This document shows positions 7,147 through 14,923 of a DNA stretch of 23,075 nucleotides, piece by piece. A program made the position numbers and the translations under genes. Positions within the stretch are counted from its first letter, which is position 1. The number at the start of each line of letters is the position of its first letter. Source of the DNA: Colimorpha_A sp045591885 (GTDB lineage Bacteria; Bacillota; Clostridia; Oscillospirales; CAG-272). The notes beneath the pieces are model-generated. The model saw nothing but the letters and a program-made list of their open reading frames with translations. It did not search any database and had not been told where the DNA came from. Location of the stretch: the NCBI GenBank assembly GCA_045591885.1, contig JAZNTT010000046.1, positions 1 to 23,075 on the forward strand. Direction: 5' to 3'.

Positions 7147-7208
7147 TATATACAAGCGAATAGTTGGCGCACTATGCGGCTTGTTAACAAAATATTTACA
7201 AAATAAAT

Positions 7209-7222
7209 CGAACACCCGTTTG
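7209..7222 (+). promoter_or_regulatory. LexA operator (SOS box)
   Basis: The sequence CGAACACCCGTTTG matches the Gram-positive LexA box consensus CGAACRNRYGTTYG at 13 of 14 positions. It overlaps the -35 element of the lexA promoter by three bases, so bound LexA should block its own transcription. Confidence 0.85.
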
Positions 7223-7248
7223 CATTTTTTGCTGTTGTGTGGTATTAT
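7220..7248 (+). promoter_or_regulatory. lexA promoter
   Basis: TTGCAT (7220-7225), a 17-base spacer and TATTAT (7243-7248) lie 45 bases before the lexA ATG. The LexA box overlaps the -35 element. Confidence 0.75.
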
Positions 7249-7293
7249 GTATGTGTAAAAATGTATTTTTTATTTTGAAAGGAAGTCGCATAT

Positions 7294-7908
7294 ATGAGAG
7301 CTGCAAAGATCAGTGAAAAGGAAAAGGCTATATACGACTATATCAACGAAACCATAAGCAGAGAGGGATATTCTCCTACGGTGCGCGATATTCAGACGGC
7401 GCTTGGGATCAAAAGCACCTCGACGGTTCACGCGTATCTCAACCGCCTTGAAGAAAAGGGAATGATCCGCAAGGATCCCGGAAAGAGCCGTACTCTTAAG
7501 ACCGCAGGCAGCGGACGTGAGGGCAGAAACACGATGAGAGTGCCGCTTCTCGGCTCTGTAAGAGCGGGCATGCCGATACTCGCAGTCGAAAACTACGAGG
7601 GCTATATAGATTATCCGCTTATGAACCATTCTTACGGGGCAAACGAGCTTTTCGCTCTCCGCGTAAAGGGTGAAAGTATGATCGATGCTGGAATTCTCGA
7701 CGGAGACATCATAATTGTTAAGAAGGAAAGCTGTGCCGATAACGGACAGATCGTCGTTGCGCTCGTCGAGGACAGCGCGACGGTAAAGACCTTCTATAAG
7801 GAAAACGGACATTTCCGTCTCCAGCCGGAAAATTCGAGCATGGAGCCGATAATCGTTGACGAGGTGTTTATTCTCGGACGCGTTGTTGCAAACTTCCGCT
7901 TTTACTGA
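7294..7908 (+). CDS. lexA: LexA repressor
   Basis: This 204-residue SOS repressor binds SOS boxes as a dimer and inactivates itself when stimulated by RecA on single-stranded DNA. The N-terminal winged helix-turn-helix spans about residues 1-68 (GYSPTVRDIQTALGIKSTSTVHAYLNRLE). The C-terminal S24 peptidase domain has the Ala91-Gly92 cleavage site (VRAGMP), catalytic Ser128 (GESMIDAGI) and Lys165 (SATVKTF). The length is typical. AAAGGAAG about 7 bases before the ATG is the ribosome binding site. An SOS box over its promoter shows autoregulation. It leads a tightly packed run of genes that includes a uracil-DNA glycosylase. Confidence 0.97.
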   Translation: MRAAKISEKEKAIYDYINETISREGYSPTVRDIQTALGIKSTSTVHAYLNRLEEKGMIRKDPGKSRTLKTAGSGREGRNTMRVPLLGSVRAGMPILAVENYEGYIDYPLMNHSYGANELFALRVKGESMIDAGILDGDIIIVKKESCADNGQIVVALVEDSATVKTFYKENGHFRLQPENSSMEPIIVDEVFILGRVVANFRFY

Positions 7909-7934
7909 TACCGAAAGGATTTTTGCCTAAAATT

Positions 7935-8816
7935 ATGGATTTTATTTCTGAAAAAAGGGCGGAGAAGAGGGTAAGACTTCTTATACTTCTTCTGTGCCTT
8001 CTGCCGCAGCTTTTGCGTATAATCCTGAGCTGTATTTACGAATACGAGGTCGCGGGCAACCTAATGTATCCGACGCTTGTCGGCGATATTTGCCTTTACG
8101 GCGCCGACATTCTCGGTCAGTTCTCGTTCTTCTCGATACTCGGCTCGCTTATATACCTGTCGGCAAGAAACGGCCTTAACGGCGGAGGTGAGCTTGCAAT
8201 ACTGATTATCGGTCTTTATATAGCTTTGTATTTCCTCCAGGGTGCAATTTCAAATACAGCCGTTACCTTTGTGATTTTCGTTTTCTCGGCGGTCATGACT
8301 GCGCTCGGAATAATACTTTCCGCAAAAAAGAACAGAGGCGCACACTTGCTCGCGAGCGTTATACTCGCGGTTCCGATAATCGGAGGCATCGTTCAGATAT
8401 ATGCATCAAGTGTTGTTCCGACGGCAGACGATATCGTATTTCTTATTTCCTATGCCGCGATGAACCTTGTGTTTGAGCTTCTTTTTATTCTTGTAGCATG
8501 TAGAACGGCAAAGTTTTTGAATGAAAAAATGATAGGCGAGCTTTCGCTTACCGGAAAATTGGTTTCGGCAAAAAATCCGGTGCTTTTGACGATGCTCGTT
8601 TTCGATGCACTTTATGTAATCCTGTCACTAATTCAGCCGACGGCGGAAATAGTTGAAAATCTGAGCGAATACGGTCCGCCCGTAAATTCCTCGGAATGGA
8701 TGTCAATAATAGGTGTATATCTCGAATACCTGATAATCTTCGTTATCGGCTACGCTTCAATGCGTTTTGCCGCAGGGCTTATCGAGGGAGCATATTCTCG
8801 CTCGGAGGAAGAATGA
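7935..8816 (+). CDS. Integral membrane protein of unknown function in the lexA cluster
   Basis: This protein of about 293 residues has roughly eight hydrophobic segments, a basic N-terminus (SEKRAEKRVR) and an acidic C-terminus (RSEEE). I see no motif that points to transport or enzymatic function and do not recognise the family. Two starts are possible. ATG 7935 has AAAGGA about 15 bases upstream, which is rather far. An in-frame TTG at 7923 is only about 3 bases from the same site. I list the ATG. It begins shortly after the lexA stop and ends overlapping the uracil-DNA glycosylase start by 4 bases, so it should be co-transcribed with lexA and translationally coupled to the next gene. Confidence 0.8.
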   Translation: MDFISEKRAEKRVRLLILLLCLLPQLLRIILSCIYEYEVAGNLMYPTLVGDICLYGADILGQFSFFSILGSLIYLSARNGLNGGGELAILIIGLYIALYFLQGAISNTAVTFVIFVFSAVMTALGIILSAKKNRGAHLLASVILAVPIIGGIVQIYASSVVPTADDIVFLISYAAMNLVFELLFILVACRTAKFLNEKMIGELSLTGKLVSAKNPVLLTMLVFDALYVILSLIQPTAEIVENLSEYGPPVNSSEWMSIIGVYLEYLIIFVIGYASMRFAAGLIEGAYSRSEEE

Positions 8817-9376
8817 TGACTTGGGAAGAACTTGAAAACGCCTCTTTAAGCTGTGATAAATGCCCACTTTGGAAAACAAAGACAAATACAGTTTTCGGCG
8901 TTGGAAACAAAAAAGCCGACCTCATGTTTGTCGGTGAAGCGCCGGGTGAGAGTGAGGATAAAAGCGGAATACCGTTTGTCGGACGTGCGGGAAAGCTTTT
9001 TGATAAGTACCTTGAGGCGCTTGGCATTGAACGAGAGGACGTTTACATTGCAAACATTCTCAAATGCCGTCCGCCGAACAATCGCGATCCGCTTCCCGAG
9101 GAGCAGGATACTTGTATCTGCTATTTGCGCGAGCAGGTTCGTCTTATTAAGCCGAAAATGATCGTGTGTCTCGGCAGAATATCGGCTATGAAGCTGATAA
9201 AGCCCGATTTTAAGATTACGAAGGAACACGGTATCTTCTTCAAAAGGGGTGCGTTTGAGATCGTGGCTGTGTATCACCCGTCACTGCTTCTGCGCGATCC
9301 GTCGAAAAGAGAAGAAATGTATACCGATATGAAAAAGATTAAGCAAAAGCTTGAAGGTATTAAAAATGGAGATTAA
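8813..9376 (+). CDS. Family 4 uracil-DNA glycosylase (iron-sulfur type)
   Basis: This 187-residue enzyme removes uracil from DNA and starts base excision repair. It shows the family 4 features: motif A GEAPGESEDKSGIPFVGRAG (41-60), ANILKCRPP (80-87), the C-terminal YHPSLLL motif (154-160) and four cysteines at 14, 17, 85 and 101 that fit the [4Fe-4S] cluster of this family. The ATG at 8813 overlaps the stop of the membrane protein gene (ATGA) and has GGAGGAAG just upstream; a second ATG follows immediately at 8816. Its place in the lexA cluster suggests damage-induced expression, which is an inference. A longer version starting at 8696 would run through the previous gene and was rejected. Confidence 0.93.
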   Translation: MMTWEELENASLSCDKCPLWKTKTNTVFGVGNKKADLMFVGEAPGESEDKSGIPFVGRAGKLFDKYLEALGIEREDVYIANILKCRPPNNRDPLPEEQDTCICYLREQVRLIKPKMIVCLGRISAMKLIKPDFKITKEHGIFFKRGAFEIVAVYHPSLLLRDPSKREEMYTDMKKIKQKLEGIKNGD

Positions 9377-10313
9377 TCAGCAAATACTTTATAATACTCT
9401 TATAAAAATGGTAATACCCGTTATTGCGGGCTTTGTGGTTGCGAAAGCGGGAGTTGTGAAGGGCGACTTCGCAAAGAAGATTTCGACGCTCATACTTTTT
9501 GTCTGCCAGCCCTTTATGCTGGTTACCGCTACTTACGGTGCGAAATATTCCGATTCTCTCTTGACAAAAGGACTTATCGCGCTTCTCTGCGGCTTTTTGG
9601 CGCATGTTATTATTGCGATCATCGGCTTCAGCGGAACCTCCTTTTTCAAGGATAAAAAGAAGGGAAGGATAATCGAACACTGCATAGTGTTTGGAAACTG
9701 CGCTTTCTTTGGCTTCCCTGTGTTGCAGGCGGCGTTCGGCGAAGTAGGACTTTTCTGCGGCGGCTTCTTCATCGTAGCGTTTAATACGGTTCTATGGTCG
9801 TACGGTATGCTTATTATCGGACGCGCAAACAAGGAACTGAAGATAAAGCTGACCAAAATCTTTTTCAATGCAGGAACTGTTCCTTGCGTCCTCGGACTGC
9901 TCCTTTACGTTCTTAAGGTTCCGACGTACGCTCCCATGTACGACAGTATGAAAATGATAGGGGACTCCTGTACGCCCCTCTCGCTTATACTTGTCGGAAT
10001 AATGCTCGCAAGAGTTCCGCTTAAGAGTTATATTAAGGAATATCCCGCTTATTACGGAATGGTGCTCAAGCTGTTTTTGGCGCCCATAGTTACAGGCGTG
10101 ATCATGAAGCTTCTCGGATTTTCCGATTTCTTCACGCTGCTGTCTGCCTTGATGATGGCGCTCCCGACCGCATCAAGCACGGCTATGTTTGCCGAGACTT
10201 ATGATCTTCGCCCCGATATTGCGGCGCAAAGCGTAGGTGTTTCAACGCTCGTTTCGGTTGTAACTATACCGCCGATAATGGCTCTCGTTCAGAAAATAGT
10301 AGAACTCATTTGA
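9366..10313 (+). CDS. AEC (auxin efflux carrier) family transporter
   Basis: This 315-residue membrane protein has about ten hydrophobic segments and a typical AEC-family layout. The N-terminal half contains IPVIAGFVVAKAGVVKGDFAKKISTLILFVCQPFML, whose proline in the middle of the helix is characteristic. The second half has GDSCTPLSLILVGIMLAR and ends with ALPTASSTAMFAE. Bacterial members export or import small organic acids such as malate, and the substrate here cannot be read from sequence. I chose ATG 9366, with AAGG 8 bases upstream, over an earlier TTG at 9351 inside the previous gene. It overlaps the glycosylase gene by 11 bases and is followed 15 bases later by the aminopeptidase gene. 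Confidence 0.88.
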   Translation: MEINQQILYNTLIKMVIPVIAGFVVAKAGVVKGDFAKKISTLILFVCQPFMLVTATYGAKYSDSLLTKGLIALLCGFLAHVIIAIIGFSGTSFFKDKKKGRIIEHCIVFGNCAFFGFPVLQAAFGEVGLFCGGFFIVAFNTVLWSYGMLIIGRANKELKIKLTKIFFNAGTVPCVLGLLLYVLKVPTYAPMYDSMKMIGDSCTPLSLILVGIMLARVPLKSYIKEYPAYYGMVLKLFLAPIVTGVIMKLLGFSDFFTLLSALMMALPTASSTAMFAETYDLRPDIAAQSVGVSTLVSVVTIPPIMALVQKIVELI

Positions 10314-10328
10314 GAAAGGAAACAATAA

Positions 10329-11390
10329 ATGAATACGATCAAAAAGCTCCAGTCGATGCTTCCCGAAAAGGTGGATTGCCTTCTCGTAACCTGCGAGAAG
10401 AATCAAAGATACCTGACGGGTCTTAACTATACCGACGGATACGTTGTCATCGGAAAAGAAAAAGCGTTTTTGCTTGCGGATTTCAGATATATTGAGGTCG
10501 CAAAGCGTTGCGAGAGCGACGATCTTACCGTCATAATGCTCGAAAACGCAAAGCTTACTCTCGGTAACGTATTTGCGGATAACGGTTATAAAAACATCGG
10601 TTTTGAGGACGGTGCAATGACCGTAGCCGCTCTTGAAGGACTTAAAAATAAGTTTCCGAACGTGAATTTCGTTCCCTGCGGCGGCCTTGTTGAGGAGATG
10701 CGCGTGGCTAAAACCGAAAAAGAGGTTGAAAAGGTAATCAAGGCGCAGAGAATAGCAGAGCAGGCGCTCGACCGTCTAATTGGTCTTATGACGCCCAATA
10801 TGACCGAGATCGAGGTTGCCCTTGAGCTTGAATACGGAATGAGAAAATTTGGCGCGGAGAAGCCGTCGTTTGATACCATCGCAGTATCGGGCACCGCTTC
10901 GTCGCTTCCTCACGGCGAGCCGAGAAATATTAAGCTTGAAAAGGGCTTTTTGACGCTTGACTACGGCGCGCTTTATCAGGGCTACTGCTCCGATATGACG
11001 AGAACCGTCGTTATCGGTAAGGCAGACGACGAAATGAAAAAGGTATATAACACCGTGCTTCAAGCACAGCTTGCCGCTCTCGACTACGTTTCGGCAGGCA
11101 AAAAGGGCTGTGACTGCGATAAGGTCGCACGCGACATTATCTACGGCGCAGGCTACGAGGGATGCTTCGGACACTCGCTCGGACACGGTGTCGGAATGTT
11201 TATTCACGAGAATCCCCGACTTGCGGGAACGTGGGATAAGCCGCTTGAGGCCGGCGCGATTGTGACCGTCGAGCCGGGTATCTATCTTGAAGGCAAATAC
11301 GGTGTTCGTATTGAGGATATGGTATGGCTCAAGGAAAACGAAAGCATAAACCTCACAAATGCTCCAAAGGAGCTTATCGAGCTTTTCTGA
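10329..11390 (+). CDS. M24 family aminopeptidase (Xaa-Pro aminopeptidase type)
   Basis: This 353-residue cytoplasmic metallopeptidase has the creatinase N-terminal domain (about 1-125) followed by the pita-bread M24 domain. The dinuclear metal ligands are all visible: Asp211 (FLTLDYG), Asp222 (CSDMTRT), His286 (GHSLGHGVG), Glu315 (TVEPGIY) and Glu329 (VRIED). It should release N-terminal residues next to proline or cut dipeptides with proline. Aminopeptidase P and prolidase cannot be told apart with certainty from these motifs; the length is typical of the Firmicutes YqhT/PepP-like group. AAAGGAAA precedes ATG 10329. It is the last intact gene of the lexA cluster, and no clear terminator follows it. 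Confidence 0.93.
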   Translation: MNTIKKLQSMLPEKVDCLLVTCEKNQRYLTGLNYTDGYVVIGKEKAFLLADFRYIEVAKRCESDDLTVIMLENAKLTLGNVFADNGYKNIGFEDGAMTVAALEGLKNKFPNVNFVPCGGLVEEMRVAKTEKEVEKVIKAQRIAEQALDRLIGLMTPNMTEIEVALELEYGMRKFGAEKPSFDTIAVSGTASSLPHGEPRNIKLEKGFLTLDYGALYQGYCSDMTRTVVIGKADDEMKKVYNTVLQAQLAALDYVSAGKKGCDCDKVARDIIYGAGYEGCFGHSLGHGVGMFIHENPRLAGTWDKPLEAGAIVTVEPGIYLEGKYGVRIEDMVWLKENESINLTNAPKELIELF

Positions 11391-11396
11391 CAGTAG

Positions 11397-11645
11397 CCTA
11401 ATGAAATTGGGAATATAACTACAATCAGGATATGGCATAAATATACCGCTTATCACGCATGGCATGCAGAGGAAACTGTGGGGGGAATTGCGTTTTTCTA
11501 TTCACGAGATAATAGAATAAAAGCGTGGTATAATGGAGAATTTTACTCTTTGCAAGAGATATATAATCAGGGCTTTTTAACAAGTGATAATTTAACAGTA
11601 ATTAACGAGGAGTACGCAAAACACTTTCTCAATGACAGAAGATGA
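11397..11645 (+). pseudogene. 3' remnant of a degraded protein gene
   Basis: One frame is open for 82 codons from the TAG at 11394 to a TGA at 11643 but has no ATG or ribosome binding site. It encodes IRIWHKYTAYHAWHAEE, then GGIAFFYSRDNRIKAWYNG, then EFYSLQEIYNQGFLTSDNL. The WYNGEFYSLQEIY..GFLT pattern resembles short C-terminal repeats (FYTLQEAY..G.LT) that I know from secreted proteins of gut Clostridia, so the best reading is the tail of such a gene left after a deletion. Its AT-rich composition differs from the neighbouring core genes. The rest of the 428-base gap (11646-11731) holds no recognisable gene. Confidence 0.6.
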
Positions 11646-11731
11646 CCGTTTTTTCGGCAAAATAAATATAAAACCGCATTAAAGGCTGGAAGTATTTCTA
11701 TAAAGAATTTGAAAAAAATCTCGAAATTATA

Positions 11732-11760
11732 TTGCATTACGGTGAAAAATAAGTTATAAT
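11732..11760 (+). promoter_or_regulatory. Sigma-A promoter for the CofE-like gene
   Basis: TTGCAT (11732-11737), a 17-base spacer and TATAAT (11755-11760) lie about 58 bases before the ATG at 11819. Confidence 0.82.
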
Positions 11761-11818
11761 AATACATTGGTATGAATCGGTCTTACCGATATTCAATTCT
11801 GAAAAAGAGGGAATCTAT

Positions 11819-13021
11819 ATGTCAGAGAACGTAAGAAGAGTGGGAACGGTATCGAGAGGTATCCGTTGCCCTATTATAAGAAAAGGAGACGATCTTGCGA
11901 GAATCGTTGCGGACAGCGTTATTGAGGCTGCTGAATGCGAGGGCTTTGAGCTTCGCGACAAGGATGTTATCTCGGTAACCGAGAGCGTTGTTGCACGCGC
12001 ACAGGGTAACTATGCGTCGGTACAGGATATTGCCGACGACGTAAAGGCAAAGCTCGGCGGCGGAACAGTCGGCGTTCTTTTCCCGATCCTTTCCCGTAAC
12101 CGTTTTGCAATATGCCTTAAGGGTATCGCAATGGGCGCTAAGAAGATCGTTCTTATGCTCAGCTACCCCTCCGACGAGGTCGGAAATTCCCTTATGGATA
12201 TGGACATGCTCGACGAGTCGGGCGTTAACCCCTATTCTGATCTGCTCACTCTTGAGCGCTACCGTGAGCTTTTCGGCGAAAATCCGCTTGAATTTACGGG
12301 CGTTGACTACGTTGCTTACTACGAGCAGCTTATCAAGGACTGCGGAGCTGAGGCGGAGATCATCTTCGGTAACCGCCCCGAAATGATACTTCCTTACGCA
12401 GATAATGTCATTAACTGTGATATCCACTCCCGCGCAAGAACCAAGCGTATTCTCCGTGCAGGCGGCGCAAAGGTCGTTTGCGGTCTTGACGATATACTTA
12501 CCGCGCCCGTAAACGGTAGCGGTTATAACGAAAACTACGGCCTTCTCGGCTCAAATAAGAGCACCGAGAATCAGATCAAGCTCTTCCCGCGCAATTGCCG
12601 CCCCGTTGTTGATAACATTCAGAAATACGTTCTTGAAGCAACCGGCAAGCATGTCGAGGTAATGATCTACGGCGACGGCGCCTTTAAGGATCCACGCGGA
12701 AAGATCTGGGAGCTTGCAGACCCCGTTGTTTCTCCTGCATTCACCGACGGACTTATCGGCACGCCGAACGAGCTTAAGCTCAAGTACCTTGCCGATAACG
12801 ACTTCAAGGATCTCTCGGGCGAGGAGCTTAGAAAGGCGATCTCCGACAGCATCAAGAAGAAGGACGGATCGTCCCTTGTTGGTAATATGGCGGCACAGGG
12901 AACGACACCCCGTCAGCTCACCGACCTTATTGGATCGCTTTGCGACCTTACATCAGGCTCGGGTGACAAGGGAACTCCCGTTGTTCTCGTTCAGGGATAT
13001 TTCGATAACTATACGAACTAA
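11819..13021 (+). CDS. F420-0:L-glutamate ligase (CofE) family protein
   Basis: This 400-residue protein starts with the fold typical of the F420 gamma-glutamyl ligase family: RGIRCPIIRKGDDLARIVADS (13-33), then DKDVISVTESVVARAQGNY and NRFAICLKGIAMGAKKIVL. In methanogens and actinobacteria CofE adds glutamate to F420-0 using GTP. It is longer than archaeal CofE (about 250 residues), with additional sequence in the middle and at the C-terminus. Nothing else in the window suggests F420 synthesis. The protein may therefore be a family member acting on another substrate, and gene symbol cofE is not justified. It stands alone with its own promoter, uses AAAGAGGGAA before the ATG and ends at a strong terminator. 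Confidence 0.8.
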   Translation: MSENVRRVGTVSRGIRCPIIRKGDDLARIVADSVIEAAECEGFELRDKDVISVTESVVARAQGNYASVQDIADDVKAKLGGGTVGVLFPILSRNRFAICLKGIAMGAKKIVLMLSYPSDEVGNSLMDMDMLDESGVNPYSDLLTLERYRELFGENPLEFTGVDYVAYYEQLIKDCGAEAEIIFGNRPEMILPYADNVINCDIHSRARTKRILRAGGAKVVCGLDDILTAPVNGSGYNENYGLLGSNKSTENQIKLFPRNCRPVVDNIQKYVLEATGKHVEVMIYGDGAFKDPRGKIWELADPVVSPAFTDGLIGTPNELKLKYLADNDFKDLSGEELRKAISDSIKKKDGSSLVGNMAAQGTTPRQLTDLIGSLCDLTSGSGDKGTPVVLVQGYFDNYTN

Positions 13022-13025
13022 AATC

Positions 13026-13055
13026 AAAAGGAGAACCGAACGGTTCTCCTTTTTT
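13026..13055. terminator. Bidirectional terminator between convergent genes
   Basis: The stem AAAAGGAGAACCG / CGGTTCTCCTTTT (13026-13038 with 13041-13053) has a 2-base apex, so the real loop is somewhat larger. A T-run lies on the plus side and, because of the A-run, on the minus side as well. It serves the CofE-like gene and the convergent ymxH-like gene. Confidence 0.88.
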
Positions 13056-13299
13056 ACTCCTTAACGACGGGATCCTTCATCTTTACGATTATAAGATCCT
13101 CTCCGATATGTTCAATGCAAGCCCAGGGTATCTTTATGCTCGGCGCTTTGGAAAACAGCCCGCTCTCCCCCGGAATTATGATAGATACGAGCCGCGCGTC
13201 GCAAATGTCAAGCTCAATGTCGGAGACGTATCCGAGACGTTTTCCGCTCGTTATATTTATAACCTCTTTGTTTTTGAGTTCAGTAAGAAAACAGTCCAT
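13054..13299 (-). CDS. YlmC/YmxH family sporulation protein (PRC-barrel)
   Basis: This 81-residue small protein is one PRC-barrel domain: LTELKNKEVINITSGKRLGYVSDIELD near the N-terminus, the central ARLVSIIIPG strand and IPWACIEHIGEDLIIVK near the C-terminus. This is the pattern of the YlmC/YmxH proteins conserved in endospore formers, whose exact role is not settled. The size matches (about 80-85). I chose ATG 13299 because AGGAG lies 7 bases upstream. An upstream in-frame ATG at 13326 adds nine charged residues and runs over that site. It is divergent from spoIVA, which fits sporulation-stage expression. Confidence 0.88.
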   Translation of the reverse strand: MDCFLTELKNKEVINITSGKRLGYVSDIELDICDARLVSIIIPGESGLFSKAPSIKIPWACIEHIGEDLIIVKMKDPVVKE

Positions 13300-13321
13300 A
13301 TTTTTCTCCTCGTTTCTTTTT

Positions 13322-13391
13322 TTCAATATTATGCCGCGTCAGATATTTTAATGCCTTGTCATATAAGAAAAAGCGGCAGCATAATATTGAA
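13322..13391. repeat. Perfect 13-bp inverted repeat between ymxH-like gene and spoIVA
   Basis: TTCAATATTATGC at 13322-13334 is the exact reverse complement of GCATAATATTGAA at 13379-13391. Each arm contains CATAATAT pointing toward its neighbouring gene, in a position suitable for a -10 element. The symmetry suggests two divergent promoters read by the same sigma factor. Confidence 0.75.
13359..13387 (+). promoter_or_regulatory. Candidate sigma-E promoter of spoIVA
   Basis: TCATATA (13359-13365), a 14-base spacer and CATAATAT (13380-13387) match the sigma-E consensus KMATATT and CATACAHT at 6 of 7 and 6 of 8 positions, with normal spacing. In B. subtilis spoIVA is transcribed by sigma-E. No sigma-A promoter is apparent here. 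Confidence 0.6.
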
Positions 13392-13444
13392 CAAAAAGAG
13401 GCAGAACGGCACCGCCGTCGCTTACGAGAGAAAGGTATTATAAG

Positions 13445-14923
13445 ATGATGAATTCAAGCATTTACCGCGATATTGCCGAGCGCACGGGAGGAAATATCTA
13501 TATAGGTGTCGTCGGGCCTGTGCGAACGGGAAAATCGACATTTATCAAGCGTTTCATGGAAAATCTCGTGCTTCCGAATATCGAAAATAACTTTGACAGG
13601 GAACGTGCGCGTGACGAAATGCCGCAGAGCGCGGCGGGAAAGACGGTTATGACGGCAGAACCGAAGTTTATTCCCGATGAGGCGGTCGAGATCGTGCTTT
13701 CCGATAACGCACGCCTTTCGGTACGAATGGTCGACTGTGTCGGTTACATCGTCCCCGAGGCGATGGGTCATATCGAAAACGGTGGCCCCCGAATGGTTAG
13801 CACTCCTTGGAGAGAAGAGCCGATGCCATTTACCGAGGCAGCCGAATACGGCACACGCAAGGTCATAACCGACCACTCAACGATAGGTGTCGTTGTTACT
13901 ACCGACGGAACTATCGGAGAGATAGGCAGACAGAATTATGTTGAAGCTGAAAAGAGGATAGTAAACGAGCTTAAAGAAATGGGTAAGCCGTTTGCCGTCA
14001 TTATGAACTCGGCAGATCCGTCACGGGAGGAAAGCATACGTCTTGCGACCGAAATTGAAAAGGAATACGGAGTCCCGGTTGCACTCGTTAACTGCCTTGA
14101 GCTTAACAGCGAGGACATCAAGCACATTCTCGAAATGATACTTATGGAATTTCCAATTAGACAGATATCGGTAGATATCCCGCTTTGGCTCTGTGCGCTC
14201 GGCGACGATCATCCTATTTACGTTTCGGTTAAGGACAGCGTCCTCGCAGCAGCTTCCGAAATACGGAAGATCGCCGACGTAAAGGGCGCTTTTGACGGTC
14301 TTATCGAAAACGAATATATCGAAAGCGGTGTTATTACCGAGATTAATCTCGGAACAGGGGATGCGCGCCTCAACGTCCGTATGCCGCAGGAGCTTTATTA
14401 TAAGACTCTCGGGGATATGACGGGATTTGAGATTACGGGCGAGGAAACACTTGTAGGACTTCTCCGCGAGCTTTCGGAAATGAAGAAGAAGTACGATAAG
14501 ATCGCCTCGGCGCTTGAAGACGTGAACGAAAGCGGATACGGTATCGTTACTCCCGACCTCAGTGAGTTAACACTCGACGAGCCTGAGATCGTCAAGCAAA
14601 ACGGCGGCTACGGCGTAAAGCTGAAAGCCGGCGGCCCGTCGATACACATGATAAAGGCGCGTATCGAGACCGAGATCAATCCGATAGTCGGAACAGAAGC
14701 TCAGTCCGAGGAGCTTGTGAAGAGAATGACTGATGAGTATAAGGAGGATCCGAGCAGGATCTGGGAGTCGAATATTTTTGGCAAGACCTTACACGAACTC
14801 GTGAGCGACGGGCTTACTTCAAAGCTCGAGCATATGCCGCCTGAGGCGCGCGAGCGACTCAGCGAAACACTCGAAAAAGTAATAAACGAGGGAAGCGGCG
14901 GGCTTATCTGCATTATTCTCTAA
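13445..14923 (+). CDS. spoIVA: Stage IV sporulation protein A (spore coat ATPase)
   Basis: This 492-residue protein is the same length as B. subtilis SpoIVA, the ATPase that forms the basement layer of the spore coat around the forespore. It has the P-loop GPVRTGKST (24-32), the TVMTAEPKF segment, DCVGYIVPEAMGH and the TDHSTIGVVVTTDG segment. The middle domain follows, and the protein ends with the family's conserved GSGGLICIIL tail that drives localisation. GAAAGG 9 bases upstream supports ATG 13445, with an adjacent second ATG. A sigma-E-like promoter lies upstream. Its presence strongly indicates an endospore-forming lineage. Confidence 0.97.
   Translation: MMNSSIYRDIAERTGGNIYIGVVGPVRTGKSTFIKRFMENLVLPNIENNFDRERARDEMPQSAAGKTVMTAEPKFIPDEAVEIVLSDNARLSVRMVDCVGYIVPEAMGHIENGGPRMVSTPWREEPMPFTEAAEYGTRKVITDHSTIGVVVTTDGTIGEIGRQNYVEAEKRIVNELKEMGKPFAVIMNSADPSREESIRLATEIEKEYGVPVALVNCLELNSEDIKHILEMILMEFPIRQISVDIPLWLCALGDDHPIYVSVKDSVLAAASEIRKIADVKGAFDGLIENEYIESGVITEINLGTGDARLNVRMPQELYYKTLGDMTGFEITGEETLVGLLRELSEMKKKYDKIASALEDVNESGYGIVTPDLSELTLDEPEIVKQNGGYGVKLKAGGPSIHMIKARIETEINPIVGTEAQSEELVKRMTDEYKEDPSRIWESNIFGKTLHELVSDGLTSKLEHMPPEARERLSETLEKVINEGSGGLICIIL

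Larger units (their letters stand above)
6955..7293. other. Divergent control region between the M23 gene and lexA
   Basis: This 339-base stretch holds the leader and damaged 5' end of the M23 gene (6955-7111), its consensus promoter, and the lexA promoter with SOS box. The segment 7147-7200 between the promoters is AT-rich, and I see no further element in it. Confidence 0.7.

Noticed and set aside
8696..8812. N-terminal extension of the uracil-DNA glycosylase
   Set aside because: It overlaps the 3' end of the membrane protein gene in another frame, while ATG 8813 has a good ribosome binding site and gives the normal family length.
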